Below are positions 44,884-56,391 of a stretch of 64,000 bases of DNA, piece by piece. The position numbers and the translations under genes were made by a program. Position 1 is the stretch's first letter. Each line of letters starts with the position of its first letter. Source of the stretch: Elmis aenea (Eukaryota > Arthropoda > Insecta > Coleoptera > Elmidae); the NCBI GenBank assembly GCA_947652605.1, contig OX393579.1, forward strand, positions 18,993,674-19,057,673. Reading direction: 5' to 3'. The notes below the pieces were generated by a model that was given only the letters and a program-made list of their open reading frames with translations, made no database searches and had not been told where the DNA came from.

Positions 44884-45202
44884 TATAGTATATCTCAAAT
44901 AAAATTGCTCATATCGGCTTAAGCAGTTAGGACATCCCAGGTACATGCACAATCTTGGATTATAAACCTTAAATGATTTGTATGGCACAACACCTTAAAT
45001 CATAATCGTATACCACATCTTCTTAATTGCTTTTCTTTGAGCATAATGACCATAAGCAATTAAGAAGATGTGGTATACGATTATGATTTAAGGTGTTGTG
45101 CCATACAAATCATTTAAGGTTTATAATCCAAGATTGTGCATGTACCTGGGATGTCCTAACTGCTTAAGCCGATATGAGCAATTTTATTTGAGATATACTA
45201 TA
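44884..45202. repeat. Perfect inverted repeat: 149-bp arms, 21-bp loop
   Basis: Arms 44884-45032 and 45054-45202 are exact reverse complements by eye, e.g. TATAGTATATCTCAAATAAA at one end and TTAATTGCTT before the loop (45033-45053). There is no recognised TSD or coding frame. Perfect identity at this length implies a very recent event or continued correction between arms. A transcript would form a 149-bp duplex, a potential Dicer substrate. Confidence 0.93.
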
Positions 45203-45500
45203 CCTAATGCTAGGATTTTAAAAATACTGGTATAAATATTTAAAGCGTAATGAAAGAAAAACACCCATGACGTAAACACGTACTTAATTGAAAAATGTAT
45301 TGGTTTATATTTAACATTCAGAACCACACCAATAATCAAGGAATTATTACATTAAAAAATTGTAAGTGTCGATGCCATGGTAGGAATGCAGTTAGTGTGC
45401 AATTAGTGCCTTAAATCCTTACAAAATAAAACAAAAAAACTTGAAACCATTCACGAATGTGCTGAGCTTATTATCGTAAATACTGTGATGGTGTAATGTG
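45203..45500. other. No feature recognised
   Basis: AT-rich sequence between the hairpin and the hAT transposase fragment. Confidence 0.5.
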
Positions 45501-45620
45501 AATGCTAGTTGTTTGGAAGTGTATTCTTTATCAATATTACTTCTACCAATTACTGTTACGATGGCAACAGCAGAACGATTGTTTTCGAAATTCAAATTAA
45601 TAAAAAAGAGAACTACTTAG
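45501..45620 (+). pseudogene. hAT transposase C-terminal (dimerisation) fragment
   Basis: The frame reads NASCLEVYSLSILLLPITVT followed by MATAERLFSKFKLIKKRTT and a stop. The block LPITV.TAER.FSKLKLIK is the conserved C-terminal hAT dimerisation signature of ZMYM/DUF4371-type transposases, with Ala-Glu-Arg retained. The RNase H-like core, zinc finger and TIRs were not found nearby. After the stop, a shifted frame continues as KLTKLKK/VSTLNINR, the expected next segment but degraded. Confidence 0.8.
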
Positions 45621-46260
45621 TGTAGAAGCTGACAAAACTGAAAAAATAGGTGTCTCAACTCTCAACATTAATCGATAAGTTTGTAAGTGGTAAATCAAGG
45701 CGAAAACCGTTGTAGTATTTTTAGCATTAAAATTTGTTGATTTTACTAAAGCTCGTTAAGTTCGTTTTTTATAAAACTCTATGAACTTTTTTTAAGGTCC
45801 AGCAATTTTTTTATTGTTACTTTTTTTTCTTCATACAATGTGATTATATTGGGAGACTAGGACTAGAGGACCCCACAGATTGCTACAATTGGTTCCAAAT
45901 GAGTTTTATTTTTCTAGTTAGTGTATTGACTCCAATTGTCAACTAATAAAAGTAAATCTGGCTCAATATTTTCTGTTCTTGGGCGAGTCAATTAAAGATT
46001 TTGAGCTCATTAACAAAAATGGCTTGAAGGAGTTGACAGACAGCATTTTTTCTTCTGTATAATATTCATACTCTAATACTTTTCAAGAAAAACGAAACTT
46101 TGAACCGTTTTAGCAATTTTGGCGCTTCTGGTTAGCAGTAGCAATTTGCATAGAAATTCTATTAAACAAACGGTTTTTAATGGGGTTCCTCATATTATTT
46201 TACTAAAGCCCAATAATACCCATTGCGTGAGCTTTAAAGTTGTTGTTATTTTTAACTATG
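45621..46260. other. No feature recognised
   Basis: AT-rich sequence, perhaps the decayed 3' side of the hAT element. No terminus identified. Confidence 0.4.
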
Positions 46261-46756
46261 TACAGGGTGTCCAGAAATCATAACCGCCTCAATTATCTCG
46301 TTTGTTGTTAGAAAAATCAACAAAAGTCAGTAGTAAATGTTATCTTTCTCGCCATGTGAATGTTTTTGCTAGAATTTATTTTAAGAAAATTTTAAATAAT
46401 AATAAACCTATACGCTTAAACAAAATTTGGAAAACTTCCTTTTGATGTTGAAAGTTGATTATAATCAGTTTCTTCACAAAGCCTTAAAATCTTGGGGGAA
46501 AAAATTCTATAACTTTCAGTAAGGCGCACAATGTTTTCCTTTTACTACTGAGGCTTTGCAAATTTTGAAATTTTTTTGAAAAATCAACATTAAAAGTATA
46601 GATACGGTAAAATGACTGGAAACTTAAGAAAACTTACTGTATGATCTTGGCAAAAAAAAACAATTCCAATGCCATTTAAATTAACGAATTGAATAACAAC
46701 GCCTTCTCGAAATTCATAAAAAATCGAGGTTGTTATGATTTTTAGTACATCCTATG
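46261..46756. mobile_element. CAGGGTGTCC TIR element
   Basis: 46263-46754 from CAGGGTGTCCAGAAATCATA to a diverged inverse end (AATCATAACAACCTCGATTT when reversed). The left TA is intact and the right is mutated to TG. 492 bp, no coding sequence. TIR similarity extends about 35 bp with mismatches, so it is older than F2. Confidence 0.7.
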
Positions 46757-48114
46757 TCAGAACCAAAGGAGACTGAGCAAGGTGCAAATCACGCGGGCTC
46801 CAATTAAACATAGGGCCACGGGGCCTCAAAAAAGGAAAAAGGGAATTTAAAAAAATTAAAAATGTAACGAATAAAAAAGTAAAAATCCGCAATTAAGTTA
46901 GTGAATCGATTTTTGAGTTAAGATTATGGTTTTTTTAATCATTCGAAAATTTTTGGGGATCCAGAAATTATTTGCACCTGAGCGGTTTTATAAAAAAGAC
47001 CAGCTCTGTCCTGTGTAATCCCCATTTGATAATCTCAGCGCTGCTGAGAACAAACTGGTATATTGATGGAAATTGTTTTTCGGCTCCCAGCTAGGGCAAC
47101 ACAGTTAAAAACCGAGAAAAACAAACCAAAGTTGTGCTCAGTGCCCTTCTCTGTAGACTGTTGTTACGCATTAATGTTCTTTTACACATTATTCAATACC
47201 TTAATTCGACAACCTTATTATTTAGCTATTAAATGTAGAGGGATTAATTATGTTAAAGTCGAAACCTTTGAAACCATTACGAAGATTTTTTTATATCTTG
47301 CACCCAGACAGAAATCGATAACTGTGTTTCGAATATCATTTATAATTTTTCTCCTGTGACCAATTTTTATGAAAGACAATTAATTGAGAAACAAAAATCG
47401 TTTTTTTGACTATTGTGAATATTTTTCAACTGTTTAAAGCAAGCCCGTGCAACCTTCTATGCCAAAGGGTCAACTACAAATTTTATGTGGATATGGAGAT
47501 TCTTCCAAGTGTGAAACGTCCGGAGAAATTTTAAAATAGAATTTTTTTTTTCGCGCATTAATTTTGTATTAAGACTAACGCAGTTACATACAAATAATTC
47601 CCTAAAAAACTCGGTTTTCAATTTCTTCAAAGCGATTTCCTCATTTTTTTTTCTAAATCAGTTTTTAGTGCAAAATAGAGATTCTACGCTGTTGTATCAA
47701 GATAAAGAGACGAAAATAAAAAGTGATTAGCGGTATACCAAAGAGTATTCTACCATTTCATATCTTGCCACAGTAAATCTAAATAAAATAATATTAGAAA
47801 AAGCTTTTTTTCGGGGCAAATAAAGTTCACAGCCATTTTAATACGTTCGTTTGTTAAACTACAGTGAGAGAATGGTTTCAGATGTTTAGCTGAAATATTA
47901 AAAATTTCATGACTAGATATTGTTGTGGGATCTTGTTCGTTTATACGTATTTTTGAATAAGTTTTGTTGTCCCACTAAGTTCTTCTATTTCCATTATTCT
48001 TTCTCTTTTTAAATCACCTGTTGATTTATCATATTTTTTTTAGCAATTTTGGACATGTAATGACACTTAATGTTATACTCTTTAAAAACAGCAATGCTTG
48101 TAATATACAACTAC
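46757..48114. other. No gene recognised
   Basis: Moderately AT-rich; the 98-residue plus frame at 47063 has no recognisable motif. GC-richer GGGCCACGGGGCCTC at 46813 may be a hAT remnant. Confidence 0.4.
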
Positions 48115-48190
48115 TGGGCCGCGGGCCGCATAAAAATGTCAGAGGGGCCTTGCGGACCTCGGGCCGCAGATTACGCAAGCCTGGTTTAAA
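48115..48190. mobile_element. hAT-like right terminus (GC-rich)
   Basis: GGGCCGCGGGCCGCAT, CTTGCGGACCTCGGGCCGCA and ACGCAAGCCTGG form a GC-rich block that, reversed, begins CAGGCTTGCGTAATCTGCGG. The left end was not found. Confidence 0.45.
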
Positions 48191-48529
48191 GTGATATAAG
48201 TTGTTCTATTTTAAAATTGGTTGTATTGGGTTGTTCACGAAATCAAGTGTTATTTTACATTTCCATCATAAAACATATACGTTTTTTAGTAGCTACAATA
48301 ATAAAGCCTGAAGAGAATATTTTCAACTGTAGTATTGCAAACAAAAATCGACTATAACCAGTCCATCCGACTGAATCTTCTTTTTTTTTTAACTTAAGTT
48401 GCATAAACGTTAGTCACGTTGACTAACGGACGAACGGAACTAACAATAAATACTGGTTTTTATGTATGGTCAGGACAACTGTTCCCATTTTTATAATTTA
48501 CTAGCAACAACTGATAAACCTACTCGAGC
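48191..48529. other. No feature recognised
   Basis: AT-rich flank of the next, GC-richer block. Confidence 0.5.
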
Positions 48530-48730
48530 AAGTTTGCCCGCTTTCTCCAATATGGAGAGTGCAGTTCACCCACACCGTCCGGTGATCGCCAGATATGAGA
48601 TGCGTCTTGAAGGTGCTAAGTGTGGCGTGGGGTCAACACTCGGCAGTGGGCGCCTCGGAGATGTCTTTCATCACTCACTGCTAGCGTTGGCGCCGGCCTC
48701 TTGGTGCACAGTTACGTTTGTTTACATTCA
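48530..48730. other. GC-rich island, possible unique regulatory or exonic sequence
   Basis: About 200 bases of clearly higher GC than the surroundings (CCCACACCGTCCGGTGATCG; GTGGGCGCCTCGGAG; GCGTTGGCGCCGGCC) that pair with no other repeat here. A 97-residue plus frame crosses it without a known domain. It is neither 5S rRNA nor a tRNA. It could be a promoter or first exon of a host gene, or a unique fragment of an unknown element. Confidence 0.4.
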
Positions 48731-49490
48731 ATACACTTTGGTGTTACAGTTATGAATACTTTTTTACGCACGCGTTTTTTTTTGTGTGTCGCAGCTGATT
48801 TATGAACTGTAACTGAAATGAAAAGTGTTTTGTGCGGTAAAACATTCGAGTTGGATTTTTTATTTGTTTGGATGAACATTCATTTTTTGCATGGAAAAGG
48901 GAATTACGTAATTTTGCTAATGTGTTTTTTTTTAATTGATAATGGGCAATTAAATCATTATTTTAAAAAATATTTTAAAGAAAATCGACCCCTTTAAACA
49001 TGTGAAAGAAATTTTAAGAGATTGTCTAAGCGTACCTACTGTATACTTACATCTGGAAATTTACCTTATAAGCGGTCACTGCATAAAAGCGATTTTTTAA
49101 TATTTTTTAATTTAAAATCAGTTGAATCGTAACTGCAGGTTACGATCTGCGTAAATTAAATAAATGGTAAGTGGAACTGAGTATTGAAAGTGAAAAAAAC
49201 ATGACGCTTGTGCATACATTAATATTCAAAGACCTCTTTTGCTAGAATTTTATTGGCAAAATTCTGACGCAATTTTAAAAGACTTTACTAGGTTTTCTTT
49301 CGCAATTTAAATTATAATTACAGTGACCAATCATGGCGAACGGGGAACATTAATTTGAGCAGGCTAAAATATGGTGATCGTGATTTAGTTAAAATAAAAC
49401 GTATTAAAATTTTTCCTATAAAATCCTATTAAATTAATGCCAATGATTTCGTTCATCTTTTAATAGATCTGAAATATATGTATATGTACA
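48731..49490. other. No feature recognised
   Basis: AT-rich sequence with no motif. Confidence 0.5.
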
Positions 49491-49577
49491 CAAGGTGGAC
49501 CAAATTCGATTGTTTTACGGGGTTGTATTTGAAATATAAAAGTTGCTATTAGTTCCAGAAAGGTGACTCGCCCTGTA
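49491..49577. mobile_element. Two unrelated transposon termini fused back to back
   Basis: CAAGGTGGACCAAATTCGAT at 49491 is an F1/F2-type left end, and AAGGTGACTCGCCCTG ending 49575 is a CAGGGCGAGTC-type right end followed by TA. They are not inverses, so the 85-bp segment is a chimera left by deletion. Confidence 0.55.
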
Positions 49578-49689
49578 TATTAAAAAATATTTTTATCGTG
49601 TTCGGAATAAAAAAACTGTATGAAATAGCCTTTGAATCAACTTTCTATCTCAAACCGTTTAGCCACAATCGACCGATACCGCACTAATA

Positions 49690-50726
49690 ACTCACCCTGT
49701 AGACCTGGAAAAAACCTTCGATCGAATTCCGAGATCTTAAGTGCGAACAACCATGAAAAAGAGAATCTAGTAGCTGCAATAATGAGCGTACATGAAGAGA
49801 ACAGGAATTATATAAGAACGGACAACAGGCAATTTCAGGAATTCCCAGTCAATAGTGGACTAAGACAGGGAGGAGTACTAAGCCCAATACTTTTCAGTTT
49901 GGTCCTAGACGACACGATAAAGGAAACATTGAAAAAAACATTGAAGATGTATATGGAACACCGATATATGGAGCCAATATATTTGAGAGAATGTGCTTTT
50001 GCAGATGACCTGGTTAATATTCGCAAAAACGAAAGAGACCTACAGAAAAAACCTAAAAACCTAAAACATATCATTGTAATTTGTAATCTAACAAAATGAA
50101 AATTAACGTAGAAAAAACAAAAATGTTATGTTCACGGGCAGGGGCAGAGCAAGCAAGCATCACGCTAAATGGAAAGAAATTGGAACAAGCCGCCGAGACT
50201 TAGGGGTAAACATCAACAACAAAGGGTGCCACGACACAGAAATAAATGCAAGACACATCTAAGCTATATCACAGCCTAAGAAAGTCATTCATAGGGAAAA
50301 GGGAGATGGCAGAGAAAACTAAAGTAACAGTATACAAAACTGTATTCGTACCAACACTCACTTTCGGATGTGAAACCTGGGGGCTAACGCCAACCATGGA
50401 GATGAACTATCTCCGCAAAGTAGCTGGGGTCGCCAGAATGGACAAAAGAAGAAAAACACGGAAATAAGAAAACGAGTGAATGTCGAACCTGTTTTAAAAA
50501 AAATTGAAAACCGACAACTTAAATGGTTTGGACATTTAACCAGGTTAGGAAACGAAAGACCCGCTAAACAAACATGAGAAGAGACTCAGAAGAAGACCTA
50601 AGAATACGTGGGACGACAGTGTGGAAAAAATATTGACAGAAGGAGGGATGAATCTGTCACAGGCTAGGAATATGGCAAGAAACAAAAAGGAGTGGAGAAA
50701 CTTTATTCATAGTAGTAAAGAACATT
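49690..50726 (+). pseudogene. LINE reverse transcriptase pseudogene
   Basis: Block order: VDLEKTFDRIPRS (first catalytic Asp; 49697-49738) in one frame. After a shift come FPVNSGLRQGGVLSPILFSL and CAFADDLVNIRKNE (second and third Asp, FADD) in the frame of 49632-50099. The rest is spread over several frames: KINVEKTKMLCSRAG, KVTVYKTVFVPTLTFGCETW, ENRQLKWFGHLTRLGNERPA, ARNKKEWRNFIHS. At least four frame changes or stops are needed. The same landmarks occur in the fragment at 9402-10190, but the residues differ enough that they are separate families. It cannot encode a functional enzyme. Confidence 0.85.
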
Positions 50727-50735
50727 AGGATACAA
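49690..50735 (+). mobile_element. LINE fragment, 5'-truncated and heavily mutated
   Basis: It begins inside the RT palm and runs to the C-terminus in the plus strand. The conserved blocks below place it near RTE-like elements. The downstream end near 50735 is not clearly marked by a poly(A) or simple repeat. Confidence 0.8.
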
Positions 50736-51300
50736 TTTCACACCCTACACCTTCGGGTAAATAGGGTTAGCTTGTATAATATATGTACACGTATGTATAT
50801 ACCAGGTGTAAATGAAGAGTGGTACACCCCTTTTTTTTTCTTTAGTTTTGATTTTAGATAAATGAAATTTTAAACATATGATATGTGATAATAATCGGGC
50901 TTTATGAGCACATGCACGCATTTGTTTCACTTCCGGTTCCGCCGAAAGTGACCCCAACTTTGTTATTTTAAATAGAACACCCTGTATATTTTTACATTTT
51001 TGGAAAGAGGAAGCGATTTTGGACACAGCTGCACTATTTTGGTTAATTTTTATAACCTTTTTGAAACAAAATTTAATTTTTTATCAAGGGTGCCGCGGCC
51101 GCACAGTTTGATTTTTATTATGTCAACAATTGTCCAAAAAACGTTTTTGTAAATTTTAAATGACATTTAGGTTACTTTAATCGACTTTGAAGGTTGCGGA
51201 ATCGGTTTTTTGACAAAAAGTTAATTTTTTTTAATGGAACTATGGTGGTACTGGCGGTTATTTAAATGGAGCATCTTCTAACGAATCCATCGATACCAAC
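50736..51300. mobile_element. Solo CAGGGTG-type terminus and flank shared with 42640
   Basis: TTTAAATAGAACACCCTG (50967-50984), TA, then TATTTTTACATTTTTGGA repeats the junction at 42632-42665. Other bases here are unassigned; some may be the 5' part of the next transposase element. Confidence 0.5.
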
Positions 51301-51308
51301 GTTTAGTC

Positions 51309-51547
51309 CTGTTCATTGGCCTCCACAATCGCCATGTTTAACGCCTATGGATTACTTTTTGTGAGGTAATGTAGAAGATGTTGTTTATGCAACCCTAACG
51401 GAAATTATTGGACTTCTTCGACGTAAAATCAAAAATGCATTCGACTCTATTTCAAAACAGACTATCCTAAAATCAGTAGACGAAATGAATTTGAGGACTA
51501 ACCATTGCATCATACATAACGGCGCGCATTTTAAACAATTTATATGA
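51309..51547 (+). pseudogene. Tc1/mariner-superfamily transposase C-terminal pseudogene
   Basis: The frame reads PVHWPPQSPCLTPMDYFL, stop (TGA replacing the Trp of FLWG), GNVEDVVYATLTEIIGLLRR, KIKNAFDSISKQTILKSVDE, MNLRTNHCIIHNGAHFKQFI and a stop at 51545-51547. WPPRSPDLTPLDYFLWG is the block around the third catalytic Asp; here one Asp is Cys and Trp is lost. The long 3' flank is unusual because most relatives end soon after the stop. Confidence 0.85.
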
Positions 51548-52122
51548 TTATTTATCTGGTGTTTTAAATTTATTGTCATTTCATTATCATTAGACCAATA
51601 AAATGTTCTATCACTTTCATTTATACCATAGTTTCAATTGTTTTTCAGAGCATTCTCGATTTTGTAAATTATTTATACAAAATTTTAAATTTCAACAAGT
51701 TTTTTAAAATAAAAAGGTTATGTTAGTTACCAATCTGAAAAGCTAATTTTTTTGTCTGTCTGATAGTGCAAAAATCCAATATGGCGGCCATAAAAAACTA
51801 TGAAAAATGAGTATCGCAACTTGAAATCTAGAAGGCTTAGAAAATTTTTGTTGATGTCATCAAACCCAGGATAGTTAAAAAAATTAAAGTTACCAAGTTT
51901 AAATTAAATAGCGTACGTGGTAGGGAAGATAATAATAATTTTCTAAAATCACATTTTTCAGTTTTTTTTGTAATAAATCAAAAACGAATTAAAATATCAA
52001 GGCTTTTTTCAGTTTCTCAATGGCCATAAAAATGTGCAACTTTTCTCTAATTTAATCGACCTTGTATCTCTTACCGTTTCCAAGATAGCAATGGTGAGCA
52101 TCGAAAAAAGCACCACCCTGTA
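51309..52122 (+). mobile_element. Tc1/mariner-like 3' half with CAGGGTGGTG right terminus
   Basis: A transposase C-terminus is followed by about 570 bp and the terminus GCACCACCCTG ending 52120, next to TA at 52121-52122. Reversed, CAGGGTGGTGC followed by AACGGTAAGAGAT resembles F3 (29372), so the ends belong to one superfamily. No left end was identified. Confidence 0.65.
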
Positions 52123-53381
52123 TACTCTAGCTATAGCTATTATAATAAGCGAGATCCCTCAAATTTTTAACATCCTGTTTACAACTTCAGACTTGTCGAG
52201 TTAGGTTAGGTTTGGTTAGTGCAGAGGTGGCCATAGCTCGACTGTATGTGGACATTGATGAATGTAACTTTTTTTACAATACAAATATTAAGTGTTCATT
52301 AGATAAACCACATTTAGTATTAGATCACTCGAGCTAATATTTGAATGAGTAACTGTAATGATACATTAAATTAGAAAATTGTTAATTAGAAGATGTGGTA
52401 ACAAACTAAAAATGAACATTAATTGTGCTTTGTGTGTGTGATTAATAACGTGAATCTCGTATTTTACGTCCAATTGATGAAATTTGTCACGATGGTGATG
52501 TTAAGCGCTCTTAATTTTAATTAGCACGGCAAGTTCGTTCTGATTCAACTTTATGAGTAATTAAACACATGTATTTAATATAATACGAATTATTTGCGTT
52601 TCAAATAGCGTAATGTCCACCGGAACTGCTTATACATGCGTTTTCATAGAACTCTACCGCGGTTTTTCCAGGAAATATAGAGCCATAAATTATTTATTCA
52701 TATTTTAAGGAACCACAAAAATAAATTTATATTTTTTTTAACGATTATTGGCACTTTGTTCTATATATATTTGTAACTGTATTAATATCAAGGTCCTTCC
52801 GTATACTACATTAAAAATTCTTTTAAAACATCAGAGATATCGCTGGTTTATGAATATTCAGAGTTAATGGAAATCTTATCGAAATTATGTGTTATAAATA
52901 TATAGTTGTCATTTGCTTTTCTCGAAGATATTCAAAAAAAAACTCATAATTCTTAAGTGGTCGAGGAGGTATCTTTAATGTTGTAAATAATTTCGGTCAA
53001 ATATTAAATCAACCACCAGTCGTTATCAACAGTCTTTTATTAACTCTATTTTTTGCGCTTAAACAGTTTCGTTTATTTTTGGTTTATGGCGTGACCTTGT
53101 AGCACTTAAAAATTTTATGATACAAGAACTATTGCGTTACATTTGCTTTTGATGCTATTATTTACGTTTTTTATTTAATGCAGACGCAGTTTCAAATTTG
53201 ATGTAATGCATTAACATGAAGTTAATCCTAAGAGATTAAGCAACCTTCCACAATAGTTATTTATTACTAACTACGTTTCATACTTGTTTTTTACACATTA
53301 CGATTATCAAACTGTATAAATTTTTAAAGTTTTTATTTTATTTGGACATTACACAAATACAGTTCATCAAAAAATATCATT
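52123..53381. other. No gene seen; possible hAT-like end at 52220
   Basis: GCAGAGGTGGCCATAGCTCG near 52221 could be a hAT left end without a partner. Otherwise AT-rich and featureless. Confidence 0.4.
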
Positions 53382-54030
53382 GAAAATTTCCTTCACCTGT
53401 CAAATTTGCGTTTTCAACCAATCACTAATCTTAAATCTTCTAGAGACTACCAATAGGAGCATTATTACACGATAATAATTTTACATTCCCCTGTCGGACG
53501 TTGATTTTCCTGTCAAATTTACGTTTTCGACCAATAACAAACTCAGATCTCCTAGAAACGACCAATAAACATAATCATACACTGATAATATCCTTTTCAC
53601 AATTAACAGATTTTCATGAGTTTATTGGTCGTTTCTAAGAAATCTGAGTTTGTGATTGGTCGAAAATATAAATTTGGAGAGGGAATTAAATATTTTGGTC
53701 TTGATAACTTTTTGACGAATTTCGGCGACCAGTAGCGTTACTTTAATATAGATTAAACCACTCTTCTGACGTACCACGCTGACAGTACTTGTAAAATTTT
53801 AGATAACATACATTTAATTTGGCAGGTAGGTTAGGTGAAGGAAATTTTCTGACAAAATATAATTCGTGCATTGCAAATAGTCTATAATTTTTGACAAATC
53901 TTCACTCATGCAAGTTGAATCAGAAAAAATCACTCGTGCACTCGTGTTTTTTTCAGCTCAACTTGCATTCGGGCGTATTTTACAAGAATTATCGATAATT
54001 TTCAATGCACTTGTTATATTACTACTGACA
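53382..54030. repeat. CCAAT-rich repeat X, isolated copy
   Basis: Same landmarks as 39664-40451, slightly shorter. It shows the uninterrupted version of the site where F2 inserted at 38317. The 40-bp phrase around GACCAATCACTAATCTTAAA occurs twice directly and once inverted within the unit. Confidence 0.85.
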
Positions 54031-54470
54031 ATTTTATTTTGGTATACGAAATCTATAAATTGCATTCGCTTAAAATATACAGGGTGTCACATGATCGAAA
54101 TTCAACATGGAGATCTCACTTATCTTAATAGATAAAAGTCGCTTAAATTGAGACATATAGCAAAATTTAGTGGCGAATTTAGGTCTTAAAAAAATTGCTA
54201 CGACTCTTAGTCCCGTAGTTATTAAAAAAAAATTTATTTTTTGCGTTATTTGATTAAGTTTTAGATAACATTAAAAATAGCTTTTGTCAAGCAACTTGTT
54301 ATTCTCCAGGTGTTGCTTTATTTAGTTTAAGATCCTGTATTCAGAATTTTGAGGGCTACTTTATTATGTAAAAAAAAAAATCCTGTAACAAAAAATATTT
54401 AATGATAGTAAATGATAGACGAAACGTCTAATACAAGTTCTAATTAGATCACCGTATTGATAATAGGGGT
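54031..54470 (+). mobile_element. Solo CAGGGTGTCACA left terminus
   Basis: TA then CAGGGTGTCACATGATCG at 54080. The rest to 54470 is AT-rich without motif. A possible partner end at 59956 is discussed elsewhere and not accepted. Confidence 0.45.
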
Positions 54471-54675
54471 GGTCGATAGATTAGATACCTATATCAATAT
54501 AATTTTGATATTGATATATCGATATTTTGAGGTATGGACAACTAAAATAAGGGCGAGAAGCTTTTTTTTAGGTCACCAGTCTCTTTTCAGTTTTTTACTA
54601 ATTTTTTTAGCTCCCCACCCCTTATTTCGATATTTCGATATCGATATTCGATAGTTTGATCTACGCCACTGGTTT
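54471..54675. mobile_element. Small hAT-like MITE remnant
   Basis: GGGGTGGTCGATAGATTAGA on the left and GATATTCGATAGTTTGATC / CTACGCCACTGG on the right, with repeated ATATCGATAT palindromes. The right end matches the CAGTGGCGTA type. The TSD could not be defined. Confidence 0.4.
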
Positions 54676-54693
54676 TCCAACATCTCTAGCGGC

Positions 54694-55254
54694 TAAAGTC
54701 TGTTTTATACTACACTATTTTTTCGTTTAAGAAAATCGTATACGATTTTCTAGTACGGTGTCAATCAGAAATTAAAAATCTTGAACGAAAAATTCGTACG
54801 AAATTACTACCGTCCCTATATGCGTCCAATTTTAGCATGCGCGCATGCGTATTCTACTGTAACTGTATCTGAACGCATGTCATTTGTGGGTTAGGTTAAC
54901 TGAAACAATCAAACGATGTTAAATACTACTTATTACCGTTAATCCTTCACAATTTGTTTTGTAGGAATAAATATGTAGAATGGAACAAGCGTTAAATATA
55001 TGTTAAATTTGAAAATGATTCGCTTTCTGTTTTGTGATCAAATTGAACATTTGACGTAGTTACTCAAGGTGCCAACAAAATATGATAAAAGCTACTAAAA
55101 AGTAACCAAAATATATTGGGGTTTTCGTACCAAAATATAATGCAATGTAAAAGGTTGATATTTTCCATGCTAAATTCTTGAACGAAATTTTTGTATCAAA
55201 AATCGTATACGATTTTCTTAAACGAAAAAATAGTATAGTATCAAACAGTCTTAA
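54694..55254 (+). mobile_element. TIR element H1, complete copy, TAA TSD
   Basis: 54697-55251 (555 bp) with TIR AGTCTGTTTTATACTACACT at the left and, inverted, AGACTGTTTGATACTATACT at the right. Both continue into ATTTTTTCGTTTAAGAAAAT and the palindrome AATCGTATACGATT. Flanking TAA at 54694-54696 and 55252-55254 fits the 3-bp TWA duplication of PIF/Harbinger, though no Harbinger protein is encoded. Confidence 0.8.
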
Positions 55255-56391
55255 GATTATTATGTTCTATCTGCGACTTCTTTCGCCGCGTATAACGCAA
55301 GGACAGCTCTTATTTTTGAAAGAATAACATTTTTATTCGCTATTTTAAGGCCAACCCATCAACAGATGTAGTTTTTTCCCCATTTTATTTCCTATAAATA
55401 ATCCTCGGTAACGCATCGAGATGTCAAAAAAATCTACACCGAACTAAAGTATATATCAGTTCACATGCGTTTATTACACACTAAAAATAAAATAAAGATT
55501 CTCTTTTGTCTTTTAGCACGATTTCATATACAAAACGCTGTTCTCACATTAGTTTGGCCTTCCTGAGAGTCACAAGCAGCCAGCACACCGGATTGTTTTC
55601 AGCTCAATTTACTAACTGACTCACATACATATATTTTCATTCTTTTATTGTATTCGTTGACATAAGAATGTCATAATAAAAAGATAAGTGAGGGTGTATA
55701 ATATGAAAATAATCCGAGACGCGACTGAAACCACCGGCGGTATTTTATAAATTGGTAGGCAGACGACAGAAAAACGAAAAGACTAGACTTATTCCGTGTT
55801 ATTTTATTTCAAAACACGACTGGTTTGAAGCAACACTACTTGTTCCACCGTTTATTAAATTACCTGCGCCATTTCCATATCGCTAATTCAAATAAGATAT
55901 ATCATCGATAATGAACTGGAAAATAGACACTGATAAGTAACAACCAACTAGGAATCATTGGGAACCTTGTACAGTAATTACTAGACCTAAAAAGTGCGTA
56001 CATTTATTTTAATTAAGCGGAAACGGTTTTTTTTATCGCCGACGTTCAACTTTAATGTAAAACCTGAGTAGATTAATTTTGTTCAATTTTACAGACAATT
56101 TTTTCTTCGATAAATATACTTGCTATTAATATGCACAGAACCCAATGCATAGCTTAAATCTAAAATCATGATTTATTTGAGAATGAAAGAAAACCAACTT
56201 AAACCTAAAAAAAACTTCAGGAAGCATGTGTAGAAACAAACATTCAAGCAATCGTAATAAAAATCTTAAAATTCAACTACACGCAAAAAAAAATTTGCTT
56301 CATTTATATAATTGGGTTACATTTAGAAATAAAAGGTGTTTCAAAATTTGCTATATATACATAGGCCTACTGATGTAATTATCGCAAAGCA
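55255..56391. other. No feature recognised
   Basis: AT-rich, no repeat partner or motif. Confidence 0.5.

Noticed and set aside
48462..48755. 97-residue ORF as a host gene
   Set aside because: No recognisable domain, no splice or start context that stands out, and the frame is explained by the GC-rich patch. Kept only as a possible regulatory island.
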